Both the position numbers and the translations under genes were made by a program. The notes beneath the pieces are model-generated. The model was given only the letters and a program-made list of their open reading frames with translations, had not been told where the DNA came from and ran no database searches. Of a DNA stretch of 64,000 nucleotides, positions 28,051 through 38,831 are shown piece after piece. Position 1 is the first letter of the stretch, and each line of letters opens with the position of its first letter. The DNA is from Bacillus mojavensis RO-H-1 = KCTC 3706 (GTDB lineage: Bacteria > Bacillota > Bacilli > Bacillales > Bacillaceae): positions 62,001-126,000 of the forward strand of contig NZ_JH600287.1 in NCBI RefSeq assembly GCF_000245335.1, given 5' to 3'.

Positions 28051-29379
28051 TTGAGTAAAATTTATGTGTTAGATACGAATGTGTTATTACAGGATCCTAA
28101 CGCTATTTTTTCTTTTGAAGAAAATGAAGTTGTCATCCCTGCTGTCGTTTTAGAAGAGGTTGATTCAAAGAAACGATATATGGACGAAGTTGGGAGGAAT
28201 GCGAGGCACGTATCTAAGCTGATAGACGCGCTAAGACTGAAGGGGAGACTGCATGAGAAGGTTCCGCTTGATACGGGAGGAACGCTCAGAATTGAATTAA
28301 ACCACCGTTCCTTTCACCAGCTTCAAGAAATTTTTATCGAAAAAACGAATGATAATCGTATATTAGCCGTTGCTAAAAACTTAAGCCTCGAAGAAGAGAC
28401 GAAGGAAAACGGCAGGCCTGTGATCCTTGTCAGCAAGGATGTATTAGTCAGAGTCAAAGCGGATGCCATCGGCCTTCTTGCTGAAGATTTCTTAAATGAC
28501 CGGGTTGTGGACAATGATGAGATGTACAGCGGTTATAAGGATTTATATATTAACCAGCAGTTATTTAGCTCTTTTTACGGAAAAAATCAAATTTCAGTTC
28601 AGGATATAAAGCAGCATACATTTTACCCAAACCAGTTCGCGTTAATGAAGGATGAATTAGGAGGATCGTCCTCAGCTGTCGGTATTGCGGATAAAACGGG
28701 TAAGGTCTTAAAAAGGCTTGTGTTTGATGATGAACACGTTTGGGGAATCAGACCGAGGAATGTTCAGCAGACCATGGCGTTAGAGCTTTTGCTGCGAGAA
28801 GATATTCCGCTGGTGACGCTGATCGGAAAAGCCGGAACCGGGAAAACATTGCTTGCTTTGGCAGCGGGGCTATTACAGACAGAAGATTTAGGGATATATA
28901 AAAAGCTGGTCGTGGCAAGGCCGATTGTACCTGTGGGCAAGGATATCGGATACTTGCCGGGTGAAAAAGAGGAGAAGCTAAAGCCTTGGATGCAGCCGAT
29001 TTTTGATAACTTGGAGTTTCTGTTTAATGCCAAGAAACCGGGAGAGCTCGAGGCGATTTTGGCAGGGATCGGTTCAATCCAAGTAGAGGCGCTGACTTAT
29101 ATCAGAGGGAGAAGCATTCCCGATCAATTTATTATTATTGATGAGGCGCAAAATTTGACCAGGCATGAAGTGAAAACACTTCTTACAAGAGTGGGCGAAG
29201 GCAGTAAAATTGTCTTAATGGGCGATCCTGAACAAATTGATCACCCATATTTAGACAGTCTGAATAATGGTCTGGCATATGTCGTTGAGCGATTTAAAGG
29301 ACAACCCATCTCAGGCAGCGTGAAGCTTTTAAAAGGTGAGAGATCCGGGCTTGCCCAGCTTGCCGCTGACTTGCTGTGA
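28051..29379 (+). CDS. ylaK: PhoH family ATPase with N-terminal PIN domain (YlaK)
   Basis: 442 residues from TTG after AGGAGG. N-terminal PIN nuclease-like domain (VLDTNVLLQDP, VVLEEVDSKK, TNDNRILAVA with conserved acidic residues), then a PhoH ATPase domain with Walker A GKAGTGKT near residue 260 and Walker B IIIDEAQNLT. The PIN-PhoH arrangement (PhoH2 type) is linked to RNA unwinding and cleavage in other bacteria; the role in Bacillus is not established. Confidence 0.9.
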   Translation: MSKIYVLDTNVLLQDPNAIFSFEENEVVIPAVVLEEVDSKKRYMDEVGRNARHVSKLIDALRLKGRLHEKVPLDTGGTLRIELNHRSFHQLQEIFIEKTNDNRILAVAKNLSLEEETKENGRPVILVSKDVLVRVKADAIGLLAEDFLNDRVVDNDEMYSGYKDLYINQQLFSSFYGKNQISVQDIKQHTFYPNQFALMKDELGGSSSAVGIADKTGKVLKRLVFDDEHVWGIRPRNVQQTMALELLLREDIPLVTLIGKAGTGKTLLALAAGLLQTEDLGIYKKLVVARPIVPVGKDIGYLPGEKEEKLKPWMQPIFDNLEFLFNAKKPGELEAILAGIGSIQVEALTYIRGRSIPDQFIIIDEAQNLTRHEVKTLLTRVGEGSKIVLMGDPEQIDHPYLDSLNNGLAYVVERFKGQPISGSVKLLKGERSGLAQLAADLL

Positions 29380-29383
29380 TGAT

Positions 29384-29869
29384 TTAAATGATTTCAATCT
29401 CTTTTATATTGGTGATTGGCTGGACGTGATCAACTGGATCTTCAAAATAAATATGAACCGGGCCGCCTTCCTGAATCGGCTTGCCTGCCTGGCTGAAATG
29501 GACAATACTGTTCAGCGCGGTATCAAGAGGAACGGCGGCTTTACCGGAACTTGTAATAAATACGCATTGTGATGCAGAGCTGAGCGGCTCAGCATTTTTC
29601 AGCACACTTCCCAATTTCATTGCGAAGCTGCCGTTCATCAATTTTTGTTTCTCAAATTGTTTTTCTGTCTTTAATGTAGGCGGCGCAATCTGTCCTTCTC
29701 TAATAACACGTTCAGTATCCAGGCCAGATTCATTCTCAGCCGAATGTAAATTGATTTCTTGGCCGTCCCCTTTACGGTCAAATGAAAATTTACGATCATC
29801 AAAAATCCATACGCTCGGATCAATCGTAATTGGATATGTAACATTGCCTTTTACTTGTATAACGCTCAT
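29384..29869 (-). CDS. ylaL: conserved protein YlaL
   Basis: 161 residues starting [20 protein letters not shown], after AGGGGG. The in-frame codons further upstream run into glsA2 and lack a ribosome site. Soluble and mostly beta-type; no motif I recognise. It stops four bases after the ylaK stop (convergent), with no clear terminator between them. Function unknown. Confidence 0.82.
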   Translation of the reverse strand: MSVIQVKGNVTYPITIDPSVWIFDDRKFSFDRKGDGQEINLHSAENESGLDTERVIREGQIAPPTLKTEKQFEKQKLMNGSFAMKLGSVLKNAEPLSSASQCVFITSSGKAAVPLDTALNSIVHFSQAGKPIQEGGPVHIYFEDPVDHVQPITNIKEIEII

Positions 29870-29972
29870 GGTATAACCCCCTTCTCTCAAAATTATAAAA
29901 GTTTTCGCATGAATTGTCACTTTGTGTAACAAATTATGTGTATTGAGATGCTCAGGGAGCGAGGGTGGTCGC

Positions 29973-30902
29973 ATGGTATGCCGGCATAATGACGAACTGG
30001 AAGCGTTAGTGAAAGAAGCAAAAAAGGTGACAGACAAGGGAGAGGTGGCCAGCTACATTCCCGCTTTAGCAAAAGCTGATCAGCACGATCTCTCAGTAGC
30101 GATTTATTATTCCAATAATACTTGTCTGTCAGCGGGTGACGTAGAAAAAACATTTACCCTTCAAAGTATATCGAAAGTGCTCTCACTTGCCCTTGTGTTA
30201 ATGGAATACGGCAAGGACAGAGTCTTCAGTTATGTCGGCCAGGAGCCGACCGGTGATCCGTTTAATTCAATTATTAAGCTTGAAACCATGAATCCGAGCA
30301 AGCCGCTAAATCCTATGATAAATGCCGGAGCACTGGTTGTAACCAGCTTGATTAAAGGACAAACGTCTAAAGAGAGACTCGATTATCTGCTTTCTTTTAT
30401 CAGGAAACTGACAAACAACCAAGACATCACCTACTGTCAGGACGTAGCTGAGTCTGAATACAGCACATCAATGATTAATCGGGCAATGTGTTATTATATG
30501 AAGCAGTACGGGATTTTTGAGGATGATGTTGAAGCAGTAATGGATTTATATACGAAGCAATGTGCGATTGAGATGAACAGTCTTGATTTAGCGAAAATTG
30601 GGGCTGTGTTTGCGCTTAACGGCAGGCATCCAGAAACAGGAGAACAAGTCATTTCAAAAGATGTCGCAAGAATTTGCAAGACGTTTATGGTCACCTGCGG
30701 AATGTATAATGCAAGCGGAGAATTCGCGATTAAGGTCGGAATTCCTGCGAAAAGCGGCGTATCAGGAGGGATTATGGGCATTTCACCCTATGATTTTGGG
30801 ATCGGCATTTTCGGCCCGGCTTTGGATGAAAAAGGGAACAGCATTGCTGGTGTAAAGCTTTTGAAAATAATGTCTGAAACCTATAGGCTGAGTATTTTTT
30901 AA
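29973..30902 (+). CDS. glsA2: glutaminase YlaM (GlsA2)
   Basis: 309 residues starting [13 protein letters not shown] after GAGGGTGG. Serine-dependent glutaminase fold: catalytic SxxK in [11 protein letters not shown] near residue 65, then [10 protein letters not shown] and the late [10 protein letters not shown] loop. It converts glutamine to glutamate and ammonia. It is the second glutaminase of B. subtilis besides GlsA1 (YbgJ). An in-frame start 17 codons upstream overlaps the ylaL promoter region and was rejected. Confidence 0.92.
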   Translation: MVCRHNDELEALVKEAKKVTDKGEVASYIPALAKADQHDLSVAIYYSNNTCLSAGDVEKTFTLQSISKVLSLALVLMEYGKDRVFSYVGQEPTGDPFNSIIKLETMNPSKPLNPMINAGALVVTSLIKGQTSKERLDYLLSFIRKLTNNQDITYCQDVAESEYSTSMINRAMCYYMKQYGIFEDDVEAVMDLYTKQCAIEMNSLDLAKIGAVFALNGRHPETGEQVISKDVARICKTFMVTCGMYNASGEFAIKVGIPAKSGVSGGIMGISPYDFGIGIFGPALDEKGNSIAGVKLLKIMSETYRLSIF

Positions 30903-30999
30903 TTTATGTCATCTGTTTAAATCCTCTTGCATTTTCTGCTGATACCCTTTATGATAAATAGAAGAATTAGGTACTCGCCTGGGGAACGGAGGGATACTT

Positions 31000-31281
31000 T
31001 TGGCTTCAGAGATGATAGTTGACCATCGGCAAAAAGCTTTTGAGCTACTGAAAGTTGATGCTGAGAAGATTTTGAAGCTGATCCGAGTACAAATGGATAA
31101 CTTAACGATGCCTCAATGTCCTCTATATGAAGAGGTATTAGATACTCAAATGTTCGGACTTTCGAGGGAAATCGATTTTGCTGTCCGCCTGGGATTGGTT
31201 GACGAAAAAGATGGAAAAGACCTTTTATACACATTAGAACGCGAATTGTCTGCTTTGCACGACGCGTTTACAGGTAAATAA
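31000..31281 (+). CDS. ylaN: YlaN family protein, Fur-linked iron homeostasis
   Basis: 93 residues from TTG after GGAGGG. Helical, with conserved [21 protein letters not shown] and [15 protein letters not shown]. The family (UPF0358, DUF1507) is conserved in Bacillales. YlaN has been reported as essential under iron limitation and as binding Fur, so its likely role is iron-dependent modulation of that repressor. Placed between glsA2 and ftsW. Confidence 0.9.
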   Translation: MASEMIVDHRQKAFELLKVDAEKILKLIRVQMDNLTMPQCPLYEEVLDTQMFGLSREIDFAVRLGLVDEKDGKDLLYTLERELSALHDAFTGK

Positions 31282-31286
31282 ATGAT

Positions 31287-31316
31287 AAAACTCAAACTAA
31301 TTAACAGTTTGGGTTT
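31287..31316 (+). terminator. ylaN terminator
   Basis: Stem AAAACTCAAACT/AGTTTGGGTTTT (one G-U pair) followed by TTTT. Confidence 0.8.
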
Positions 31317-31483
31317 TTTTATAACCGCTTGCTTTTTCACCGTATAATGACGGTCTCTTTTTGTGCATTTCATCCGAATCGTATAGAGAATCTTCGTGTC
31401 ATTTGATAAATTGTAGTAAAATAAAAAATATAAATACATAAAAACCATAGGTAATGGAAGTTGGAAGCAGGGAAGAGGATGTT

Positions 31484-32695
31484 ATGTTAAAAAAAATGCT
31501 AAAATCTTATGACTACTCACTGATATTCGCAATTGTTTTACTATGCGGATTCGGTTTAGTGATGGTGTACAGCTCAAGTATGATTACGGCTGTTTCTCGG
31601 TATGGGGTAAGCAGTAATTATTTCTTCATACGTCAGCTGTTTGCTTTAATCGCAGGAGGCATCCTTTTTATTGTTATGGCCGTGTTTCCTTACAAAGCAC
31701 TGGCTCATCAAAAATTTCAAAAGGTGATGCTGCTTGTTTCAGTGTTTGCGCTTATCTCACTGTTTGTATTCGGGCATGTTGCCGGAAATGCGCAAAGCTG
31801 GTTTAAAATCGGCGGAATGAGTATTCAGCCGGGTGAATTTGTCAAGCTGGTAGTGATTTTATATCTAGCAGCTGTCTATGCAAAAAAACAAAGCTATATT
31901 GATCACCTGTTAACAGGAGTTGCGCCTCCTGTGGTGATGACGGTTATTATCTGCGGTTTAATTGCCATGCAGCCTGACTTTGGTACGGCGATGATTATCG
32001 CCATCATCGCTACGTGTATGATCTTGTGCTCGGGTTTCAGCGGAAAGACGCTGGTAAGGCTTGTTTTGCTGGGTGGAATAGTCTTAATTCTGGTCAGTCC
32101 AATTATTTATTTTAATATGGATAACATTTTAACAGAAAAGCGTTTAGCTCGTTTTGAGAGTCTGGAAGATCCGTTTAAATATGCGAATACATCAGGTTTG
32201 CAAGTGATCAATTCTTATTATGCGATTGGGTCGGGAGGTATTTTCGGTCTCGGACTCGGAGAAAGTATCCAGAAATACGGGTATCTTCCTGAGTCACATA
32301 CTGACTTTATCATGGCCGTGATTGCTGAAGAACTTGGCATTTTTGGGGTATTGTTTGTTGTTTTCCTGTTGGGCTTTATCGTATTAAAAGGTTTCTATAT
32401 TGCGAGAAAATGCGAGGACCCGTTTGGAAGTCTTTTGGCAATCGGCATTTCAAGCATGATTGCCGTACAATCGTTTATTAACCTTGGCGGTGTCAGCGGG
32501 CTCATCCCGATTACGGGTGTTACACTGCCATTCATCAGCTACGGAGGCTCTTCTTTACTGCTTTTATTGGGAAGTATGGGGATATTAATCAATATCAGCA
32601 TGTTTGTGAAATATTCAGAGAATAAGAAGAAGAGAGAGTCCTTGGCGCCAAAGGGAATGAAAAAGAAACAGCTTGAAAAAACTGTTTATCTGTAA
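31484..32695 (+). CDS. ftsW: peptidoglycan glycosyltransferase FtsW
   Basis: 403 residues starting MLKKMLKSYDYSL. About ten membrane segments of the SEDS family. Conserved pieces: QPDFGTAMI in the catalytic loop region (catalytic Asp of the family is in the following large loop), GGIFGLGLGES, YLPESHTDFIMAVIAEELG and the C-terminal LPFISYGGSSLL. It polymerises lipid II at the septum with a class B PBP such as PbpB, encoded at 60.7 kb here. The longer in-frame start ten codons upstream has no better ribosome site. Confidence 0.95.
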   Translation: MLKKMLKSYDYSLIFAIVLLCGFGLVMVYSSSMITAVSRYGVSSNYFFIRQLFALIAGGILFIVMAVFPYKALAHQKFQKVMLLVSVFALISLFVFGHVAGNAQSWFKIGGMSIQPGEFVKLVVILYLAAVYAKKQSYIDHLLTGVAPPVVMTVIICGLIAMQPDFGTAMIIAIIATCMILCSGFSGKTLVRLVLLGGIVLILVSPIIYFNMDNILTEKRLARFESLEDPFKYANTSGLQVINSYYAIGSGGIFGLGLGESIQKYGYLPESHTDFIMAVIAEELGIFGVLFVVFLLGFIVLKGFYIARKCEDPFGSLLAIGISSMIAVQSFINLGGVSGLIPITGVTLPFISYGGSSLLLLLGSMGILINISMFVKYSENKKKRESLAPKGMKKKQLEKTVYL

Positions 32696-32770
32696 AAAAA
32701 CAAGTGTGTACACGTAAAGGGTATTCCGATATGATAGATTATATTCCATTCGGGTAAGGGGGAAAAAAGT

Positions 32771-35700
32771 TTGTCACAGCAATCGATACAAAAAGTGTTA
32801 GTAGCAAACAGGGGAGAAATTGCAATCCGTATATTCCGTGCTTGTACAGAATTGAATATTCGTACAGTTGCGGTTTATTCAAAAGAAGATTCCGGTTCCT
32901 ATCATCGTTACAAAGCAGATGAAGCGTACCTGGTGGGCGAAGGGAAAAAACCAATTGACGCCTACCTGGATATTGAAGGTATTATTGATATTGCGAAAAG
33001 AAACAAGGTGGATGCGATCCATCCGGGATATGGTTTCTTATCTGAAAATATACATTTTGCAAGGCGCTGTGAAGAAGAAGGCATCGTGTTCATCGGTCCG
33101 ACTTCTGAACATTTAGATATGTTTGGTGATAAGGTAAAAGCGCGTGAACAGGCGGAAAAAGCAGGAATTCCTGTTATTCCAGGAAGCGACGGCCCTGCAG
33201 AAACGCTTGAAGCAGTCGAACAATTCGGACAAATTCACGGTTATCCGATTATTATTAAAGCTTCGCTTGGCGGCGGCGGACGCGGCATGAGAATTGTCAG
33301 AAGTGAAAGTGAAGTCAAAGAAGCATATGAACGTGCAAAATCAGAGGCAAAAGCAGCCTTTGGCAATGATGAAGTATATGTAGAGAAACTGATTGAAAAC
33401 CCTAAGCATATTGAGGTTCAGGTGATTGGAGACAATCAGGGCAACGTGATTCATCTTTTTGAACGGGACTGTTCTGTTCAAAGACGCCACCAAAAGGTGA
33501 TTGAAGTAGCGCCGAGCGTTTCGCTGTCAACTGAATTGAGAGATCAAATTTGTGAAGCGGCGGTTGCGCTTGCTAAAAACGTGAACTATATAAATGCTGG
33601 TACGGTTGAATTCCTTGTCGCGAACAACGAGTTTTATTTTATAGAAGTAAATCCGCGTGTTCAAGTTGAGCATACAATTACGGAAATGATTACCGGTGTT
33701 GATATTGTGCAGACACAGATCCTTGTTGCCCAAGGCCACAGCCTTCACAGCAAAAAAGTCAACATTCCGGAGCAGAAGGACATTTTTACAATCGGCTATG
33801 CGATTCAGTCAAGGGTAACGACTGAGGATCCGCAAAATGATTTTATGCCTGACACAGGGAAAATCATGGCTTACCGCTCGGGTGGAGGATTTGGTGTTCG
33901 TCTTGATACAGGAAACAGCTTCCAAGGCGCCGTTATTACGCCATATTACGATTCACTGCTCGTTAAGCTATCAACTTGGGCTTTAACGTTTGAACAGGCG
34001 GCGGCCAAAATGGTTCGAAACCTTCAGGAGTTTAGAATCAGAGGAATTAAAACAAATATTCCGTTCCTTGAAAATGTCGCAAAGCATGAAAAGTTTCTGA
34101 CAGGGCGATATGATACGTCTTTCATTGATACAACGCCTGAGTTGTTTAATTTCCCTAAACAGAAAGACCGCGGAACAAAAATGCTTACTTACATTGGAAA
34201 TGTAACAGTGAATGGTTTCCCTGGAATCGGCAAAAAAGAGAAACCGGCGTTTGACAAACCGTTAGCTATCAAAGTAGACGTCGACCAGCAGCCTGCAAGA
34301 GGAACAAAACAAATTCTAGATGAAAAAGGCGCTGAAGGGCTTGTAAATTGGGTTAAGGAACAGAAATCAGTTCTATTAACTGATACAACATTCCGAGATG
34401 CCCATCAGTCTTTACTGGCGACTAGATTCAGATCGCATGATTTGAAAAAAATCGCTAATCCGACGGCTGCGTTATGGCCGGAGTTGTTCAGCATGGAAAT
34501 GTGGGGAGGCGCGACCTTCGATGTAGCTTACCGTTTCCTGAAGGAAGATCCATGGAAGCGTTTGGAGGACCTCCGCAAGGAAGTGCCGAACACGCTGTTC
34601 CAGATGCTGCTTCGTTCCTCAAACGCTGTCGGCTATACGAATTATCCAGATAATGTAATTAAAGAATTTGTAAAGCAATCCGCTCAATCCGGTATTGATG
34701 TTTTCCGTATTTTCGACAGCTTAAACTGGGTAAAAGGGATGACGTTAGCAATTGATGCCGTTCGGGATTCAGGTAAAGTGGCTGAAGCGGCAATTTGTTA
34801 CACAGGTGATATTCTCGATAAAACCCGTACAAAATATGATCTTGCTTATTATACATCTATGGCGAAGGAGCTTGAGGCTGCAGGGGCCCATATTCTCGGA
34901 ATCAAAGATATGGCAGGTCTGTTAAAACCGCAAGCCGCATATGAGCTGGTGTCTGCGTTGAAAGAAACGATCAATATTCCGGTTCACTTACATACGCATG
35001 ATACGAGCGGTAACGGAATTTATATGTATGCAAAAGCAGTAGAAGCAGGCGTTGATATCGTAGACGTGGCAGTCAGCTCAATGGCTGGCTTAACATCACA
35101 GCCTAGTGCGAGCGGATTTTACCATGCGATGGAAGGAAACTCCCGCCGTCCGGAAATGAACGTGCAAGGCGTGGAATTACTATCCCAGTATTGGGAATCA
35201 GTTCGTAAATATTATAGTGAATTTGAAAGCGGGATGAAGTCTCCGCATACTGAAATTTATGAGCATGAAATGCCTGGTGGCCAATACAGCAACCTGCAGC
35301 AGCAGGCGAAAGGCGTAGGCCTGGGCGATCGCTGGAACGAAGTCAAAGAGATGTACAGACGCGTAAATGATATGTTCGGTGATATTGTGAAGGTTACGCC
35401 TTCCTCTAAAGTAGTCGGGGATATGGCGCTGTACATGGTGCAAAATAACCTGACTGAAAAGGACATTTACGAAAAAGGCGAATCATTAGATTTCCCTGAT
35501 TCTGTTATTGAGCTTTTCAAAGGAAATATTGGACAGCCTCATGGCGGATTCCCGGAAAAGCTTCAAAAGCTCATTTTAAAAGGGCAGGAGCCGATCACAG
35601 TCAGACCGGGAGAACTGCTTGAGCCGGTATCCTTTGAAGCGATCAAACAGGAGTTTAAAGAGCAGTATAACCTAGAGATTTCAGACCAGGATGCTGTGGC

Positions 35701-36217
35701 GTACGCCCTTTATCCTAAAGTCTTCTCTGATTATGTGAAAACTGCTGAAAGCTATGGAAATATTTCAGTATTAGATACTCCGACCTTCTTCTATGGCATG
35801 ACATTAGGAGAAGAAATAGAAGTGGAAATTGAACGCGGGAAAACGCTGATCGTCAAACTGATTTCAATCGGTGAACCTCGGCCGGATGCAACTCGCGTGA
35901 TCTATTTCGAACTGAACGGCCAGCCGCGTGAAGTGGTCATAAAGGACGAAAGCATTAAGTCTTCCGTTCAGGAGAGATTAAAAGCAGACCGTACAAATCC
36001 AAATCATATTGCGGCTTCTATGCCTGGAACTGTCATCAAGGTACTGACAGAAGCGGGTGCCAAAGTCAATAAAGGTGATCATTTGATGATCAACGAAGCC
36101 ATGAAAATGGAAACAACGGTTCAGGCGCCATTCTCCGGAACAATCAAACAGATTCATGTGAAAAATGGAGAGCCGATCCAAACGGGAGATCTGCTTCTCG
36201 AAATTGAAAAAGCATAA
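32771..36217 (+). CDS. pycA: pyruvate carboxylase
   Basis: 1148 residues, TTG start. In order: biotin carboxylase domain (ATP-grasp loop SLGGGGRGM near 165), carboxyltransferase domain (TDTTFRDAHQSLLATR near 540), PYC-type allosteric and tetramer region, and the biotin carrier domain with the biotinylated Lys in NEAMKMETT near residue 1112. It makes oxaloacetate from pyruvate and bicarbonate, replenishing the TCA cycle in balance with pyruvate dehydrogenase. Acetyl-CoA activation is known for this family. No frame break in this longest gene of the window. Confidence 0.97.
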   Translation: MSQQSIQKVLVANRGEIAIRIFRACTELNIRTVAVYSKEDSGSYHRYKADEAYLVGEGKKPIDAYLDIEGIIDIAKRNKVDAIHPGYGFLSENIHFARRCEEEGIVFIGPTSEHLDMFGDKVKAREQAEKAGIPVIPGSDGPAETLEAVEQFGQIHGYPIIIKASLGGGGRGMRIVRSESEVKEAYERAKSEAKAAFGNDEVYVEKLIENPKHIEVQVIGDNQGNVIHLFERDCSVQRRHQKVIEVAPSVSLSTELRDQICEAAVALAKNVNYINAGTVEFLVANNEFYFIEVNPRVQVEHTITEMITGVDIVQTQILVAQGHSLHSKKVNIPEQKDIFTIGYAIQSRVTTEDPQNDFMPDTGKIMAYRSGGGFGVRLDTGNSFQGAVITPYYDSLLVKLSTWALTFEQAAAKMVRNLQEFRIRGIKTNIPFLENVAKHEKFLTGRYDTSFIDTTPELFNFPKQKDRGTKMLTYIGNVTVNGFPGIGKKEKPAFDKPLAIKVDVDQQPARGTKQILDEKGAEGLVNWVKEQKSVLLTDTTFRDAHQSLLATRFRSHDLKKIANPTAALWPELFSMEMWGGATFDVAYRFLKEDPWKRLEDLRKEVPNTLFQMLLRSSNAVGYTNYPDNVIKEFVKQSAQSGIDVFRIFDSLNWVKGMTLAIDAVRDSGKVAEAAICYTGDILDKTRTKYDLAYYTSMAKELEAAGAHILGIKDMAGLLKPQAAYELVSALKETINIPVHLHTHDTSGNGIYMYAKAVEAGVDIVDVAVSSMAGLTSQPSASGFYHAMEGNSRRPEMNVQGVELLSQYWESVRKYYSEFESGMKSPHTEIYEHEMPGGQYSNLQQQAKGVGLGDRWNEVKEMYRRVNDMFGDIVKVTPSSKVVGDMALYMVQNNLTEKDIYEKGESLDFPDSVIELFKGNIGQPHGGFPEKLQKLILKGQEPITVRPGELLEPVSFEAIKQEFKEQYNLEISDQDAVAYALYPKVFSDYVKTAESYGNISVLDTPTFFYGMTLGEEIEVEIERGKTLIVKLISIGEPRPDATRVIYFELNGQPREVVIKDESIKSSVQERLKADRTNPNHIAASMPGTVIKVLTEAGAKVNKGDHLMINEAMKMETTVQAPFSGTIKQIHVKNGEPIQTGDLLLEIEKA

Positions 36218-36219
36218 TC

Positions 36220-36255
36220 AAAAAGAGTGTATATCAGCTGATATACACTCTTTTT
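36220..36255 (+). terminator. pycA terminator
   Basis: A 36-base perfect palindrome centred at 36237/36238 (arm AAAAAGAGTGTATATCAG), ending in TTTTTT. Confidence 0.92.
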
Positions 36256-36256
36256 T

Positions 36257-36550
36257 AGTGAAGAACGAGATATGAAGACATGAAAGTGCAGCAAATCGGG
36301 GGCTGATTCAAACGTGTGTAAAGGACGCATTGGTTGTCTGCTCACAGGTGCAGGAATGAGACAAGCTGAACAAGGAGGGATGCTTAATAAGCTTCGTATG
36401 GTGATGGCTTCTTTTCTGATAAGAATGTTTGGTGAAAAGTTATTTAATTAAGATCCTGTCCTAAACATCGACTGAACAGCGCGTTTAGCATTCATCATCG
36501 GTCGAGATGTTCCAAACCTTATATTAATCATCAAGTTGGAAGGATAAAAA
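36257..36550. other. gap between pycA and ctaA without an assignable gene
   Basis: A 23-codon plus-strand frame at 36380-36451 (MLNKLRMVMASFLIRM...) follows AAGGAGG, but the spacing is only one base. No other signal is seen. Confidence 0.3.
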
Positions 36551-36551
36551 A

Positions 36552-36577
36552 GACCAAAGCGTATAAGAGCTTTGGTC
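36552..36577 (-). terminator. ctaA terminator
   Basis: Perfect stem GACCAAAGC/GCTTTGGTC 8 bases beyond the ctaA stop, followed on the minus strand by TTTTTTATCC. Confidence 0.9.
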
Positions 36578-36584
36578 CTGTGTC

Positions 36585-37505
36585 TTATGCCCGTTTTGAT
36601 TCGTAACGAAAGCGTGCAATCAATAATAAGAAGTAGCATAAAACCCCAAACAGGCATGCAATAAAAAATGAGTGCGCAAGCGCAAAGCCTAGCGCCAGTT
36701 CAGAATATACGATCATAATGCCGGACAGTGCCTGTAACGTGATAAAAATAAGACACGAAATCCAGCCCCAAAAGATTTGCTTTTGTTCTTTATAGGAAGT
36801 AATCGCATGAACAGCGGCAACGATGATCCATACAAACAGGAGCAAGGCTGCAGCTCTGTGCCCCATTTGCACCCATTCGTGAAATTGGGTCGGAAGTCCA
36901 TTGTTCAGCCGGCTGCACAGCGGCACATCAGGACACGCCAGACTGGATTCTGTATGTCTTACGTATGCGCCAGTATACACAACGATATAGGAATATATCA
37001 AAATACCTATCATGTGAAATTGCATTTTCTTGCCGATTTGAAGCGGTTTGACAAGTTTTCTGGCTGATTTATCAGCTTCAAATATAAGCAATGTTAATAT
37101 TAGAACAGACGCAAAGGAAATCAGTGAAATCCCAAAATGAAGCGCCATAATAAGCGCGTTTGAACCGAATACAACAGCTAACGCGCCAAGCAGTGCCTGG
37201 AGAAACAAAAAGATAATGGACATGATGGCAAGAAACGTTGTCTCACGGAAAACAGGTGTGATTTTTCTCCATGACCAAAAGGCAAGGCTTAATACAAGAA
37301 TAATTGAGATGCCGCTTGCGAATCTGTGGCTCCATTCAATAATAGAAGCGGGATTCAGTTCAGGGAAGAAGCGCCCGTGGCACAGCGGCCACTGTCTGCC
37401 GCATCCTTGGCCGGAACCTGTTTTTGTAACGAGGGCTCCCCCGATTAAAACAATAAGCATCACAAATGTAGTCAAAACACCGAGAGCTTTTAATGCTTTA
37501 TTCAT
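36585..37505 (-). CDS. ctaA: haem A synthase
   Basis: 306 residues with about eight membrane segments in two similar four-helix halves. Haem-ligand His residues occur in [26 protein letters not shown] and FALAHSFF. Bacillus-type Cys pairs are visible in the external loops ([11 protein letters not shown] and ACPDVPLCS). It oxidises haem O to haem A for the aa3 and caa3 oxidases. Divergent from ctaB, as in B. subtilis, where ResD activates it. Possible ResD-type sequence TTTTTGTGAACA lies on the minus strand near 37596-37610. Confidence 0.95.
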   Translation of the reverse strand: MNKALKALGVLTTFVMLIVLIGGALVTKTGSGQGCGRQWPLCHGRFFPELNPASIIEWSHRFASGISIILVLSLAFWSWRKITPVFRETTFLAIMSIIFLFLQALLGALAVVFGSNALIMALHFGISLISFASVLILTLLIFEADKSARKLVKPLQIGKKMQFHMIGILIYSYIVVYTGAYVRHTESSLACPDVPLCSRLNNGLPTQFHEWVQMGHRAAALLLFVWIIVAAVHAITSYKEQKQIFWGWISCLIFITLQALSGIMIVYSELALGFALAHSFFIACLFGVLCYFLLLIARFRYESKRA

Positions 37506-37691
37506 ACAATATCCACCTTCTTAACAAACTGCTGCAATTTTTTATACGTACCAAGTGTAAGCGAATATGTGTTTTGTGGCAATTCTTAGAGCCCTTTGTT
37601 CACAAAAATATAATAGAATTACGACTTCTGGAAATGTATACTTGATTATTCATGCCGGGTCTGATAGAAATAAGGTAAACGCATTGGCGAA

Positions 37692-37720
37692 TTGGCGATT
37701 GCCTTTTTCTCTGGTAAAAT
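37692..37720 (+). promoter_or_regulatory. candidate ctaB operon promoter
   Basis: TTGGCG, 17-base spacer, TAAAAT. This lies in the 351-base divergent ctaA-ctaB region. A hairpin GCAGGTT/AACCTGC (37810-37829) lies in the resulting leader just before the ctaB ribosome site. A second possible -10, TATGAT (37798-37803), has no matching -35. Confidence 0.45.
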
Positions 37721-37856
37721 TCATAAAAAGTTCACAAATAAATTCCTGTTTCTCGTTTAATATTTAATAGGATGTTTTTTTACAAGTTGTTATCTTGTAT
37801 GATAGAGTTGCAGGTTATTATGAACCTGCGTTAGGTTTGTAAGGGAGGTTTACGTT

Positions 37857-38774
37857 ATGGCTAACTCCAGAATCTTAAATGATACAGCTATAGACGGACA
37901 AATTGAAGAAACAACGGCATGGAAAGATTTTCTGTCCCTCATTAAAATAGGGATCGTAAATTCTAATCTCATCACAACTTTTACTGGAATGTGGCTTGCT
38001 TTTCATATTTCCGGTTTAAGCTTTTTAGGCAATATAAACACCGTTCTTCTTACTTTATTTGGATCATCATTGATTATTGCGGGCTCCTGTGCGATCAATA
38101 ACTGGTATGACCGGGACATTGATCATATCATGGAGCGTACAAAAGTAAGACCGACGGTTACGGGTAAAATTCAGCCGAATCAGGCTTTATGGTCTGGAAT
38201 TTTGCTTGTTGCTTTAGGATTGATCATGCTGCTGATGACCACTGTGATGGCTGCTGTTATTGGTTTTATCGGAGTATTTACTTATGTTGTCCTGTACACA
38301 ATGTGGACGAAACGCCGCTATACGATTAACACAGTAGTAGGGAGTGTTTCCGGAGCAGTGCCGCCTCTGATTGGATGGACGGCAGTAGAAGGAAATATCG
38401 GCGTCGTGGCATGGGTATTATTTATGATTTTATTCATTTGGCAGATTCCTCACTTCTTATCGCTTGCCATTAAGAAAACTGAGGACTACAGAGCCGCGAA
38501 TATTCCAATGCTTCCAGTCGTATATGGATTTGAAGTGACGAAAAGACAAATTATTGTATGGGTTGCGTGCCTGATGCCGCTTCCATTCTTTTTAGGAAGC
38601 CTAGGTCTACCGATTGTAATTCTCGGATTGCTGTTAAATATCGGCTGGCTGATTCTTGGATTGATGGGTTTCCGTTCAAAAAATATCATGAAGTGGGCGA
38701 CAATGATGTTCGTTTACTCACTGAATTACATGACAATCTATTTCGTTGCAATGGTTGTCTTTACGCTTTTCTAA
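37857..38774 (+). CDS. ctaB: protohaem IX farnesyltransferase (haem O synthase)
   Basis: 305 residues, nine or so membrane segments of the UbiA family. The Asp-rich prenyl-diphosphate/Mg motif is NNWYDRDIDHIMERT near residue 82; the second conserved loop is KTEDYRAANIPMLP. It adds the farnesyl tail to haem B, giving haem O for CtaA. ATG after AAGGGAGG. First gene of ctaBCDEFG. Confidence 0.95.
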   Translation: MANSRILNDTAIDGQIEETTAWKDFLSLIKIGIVNSNLITTFTGMWLAFHISGLSFLGNINTVLLTLFGSSLIIAGSCAINNWYDRDIDHIMERTKVRPTVTGKIQPNQALWSGILLVALGLIMLLMTTVMAAVIGFIGVFTYVVLYTMWTKRRYTINTVVGSVSGAVPPLIGWTAVEGNIGVVAWVLFMILFIWQIPHFLSLAIKKTEDYRAANIPMLPVVYGFEVTKRQIIVWVACLMPLPFFLGSLGLPIVILGLLLNIGWLILGLMGFRSKNIMKWATMMFVYSLNYMTIYFVAMVVFTLF

Positions 38775-38831
38775 AAAATAGATACATTGCTTGTTTTATC
38801 GCTTCAAAATAACCGATGACAACTAGTGAAT

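Noticed and set aside
36380-36451. 23-codon plus-strand frame MLNKLRMVMASFLIRM... after AAGGAGG
   Set aside because: Only one base separates the ribosome site from ATG, and no promoter or terminator is tied to it.
37810-37829. Hairpin before ctaB considered as a terminator or riboswitch
   Set aside because: No T run and too small for a riboswitch; noted only as a leader stem.
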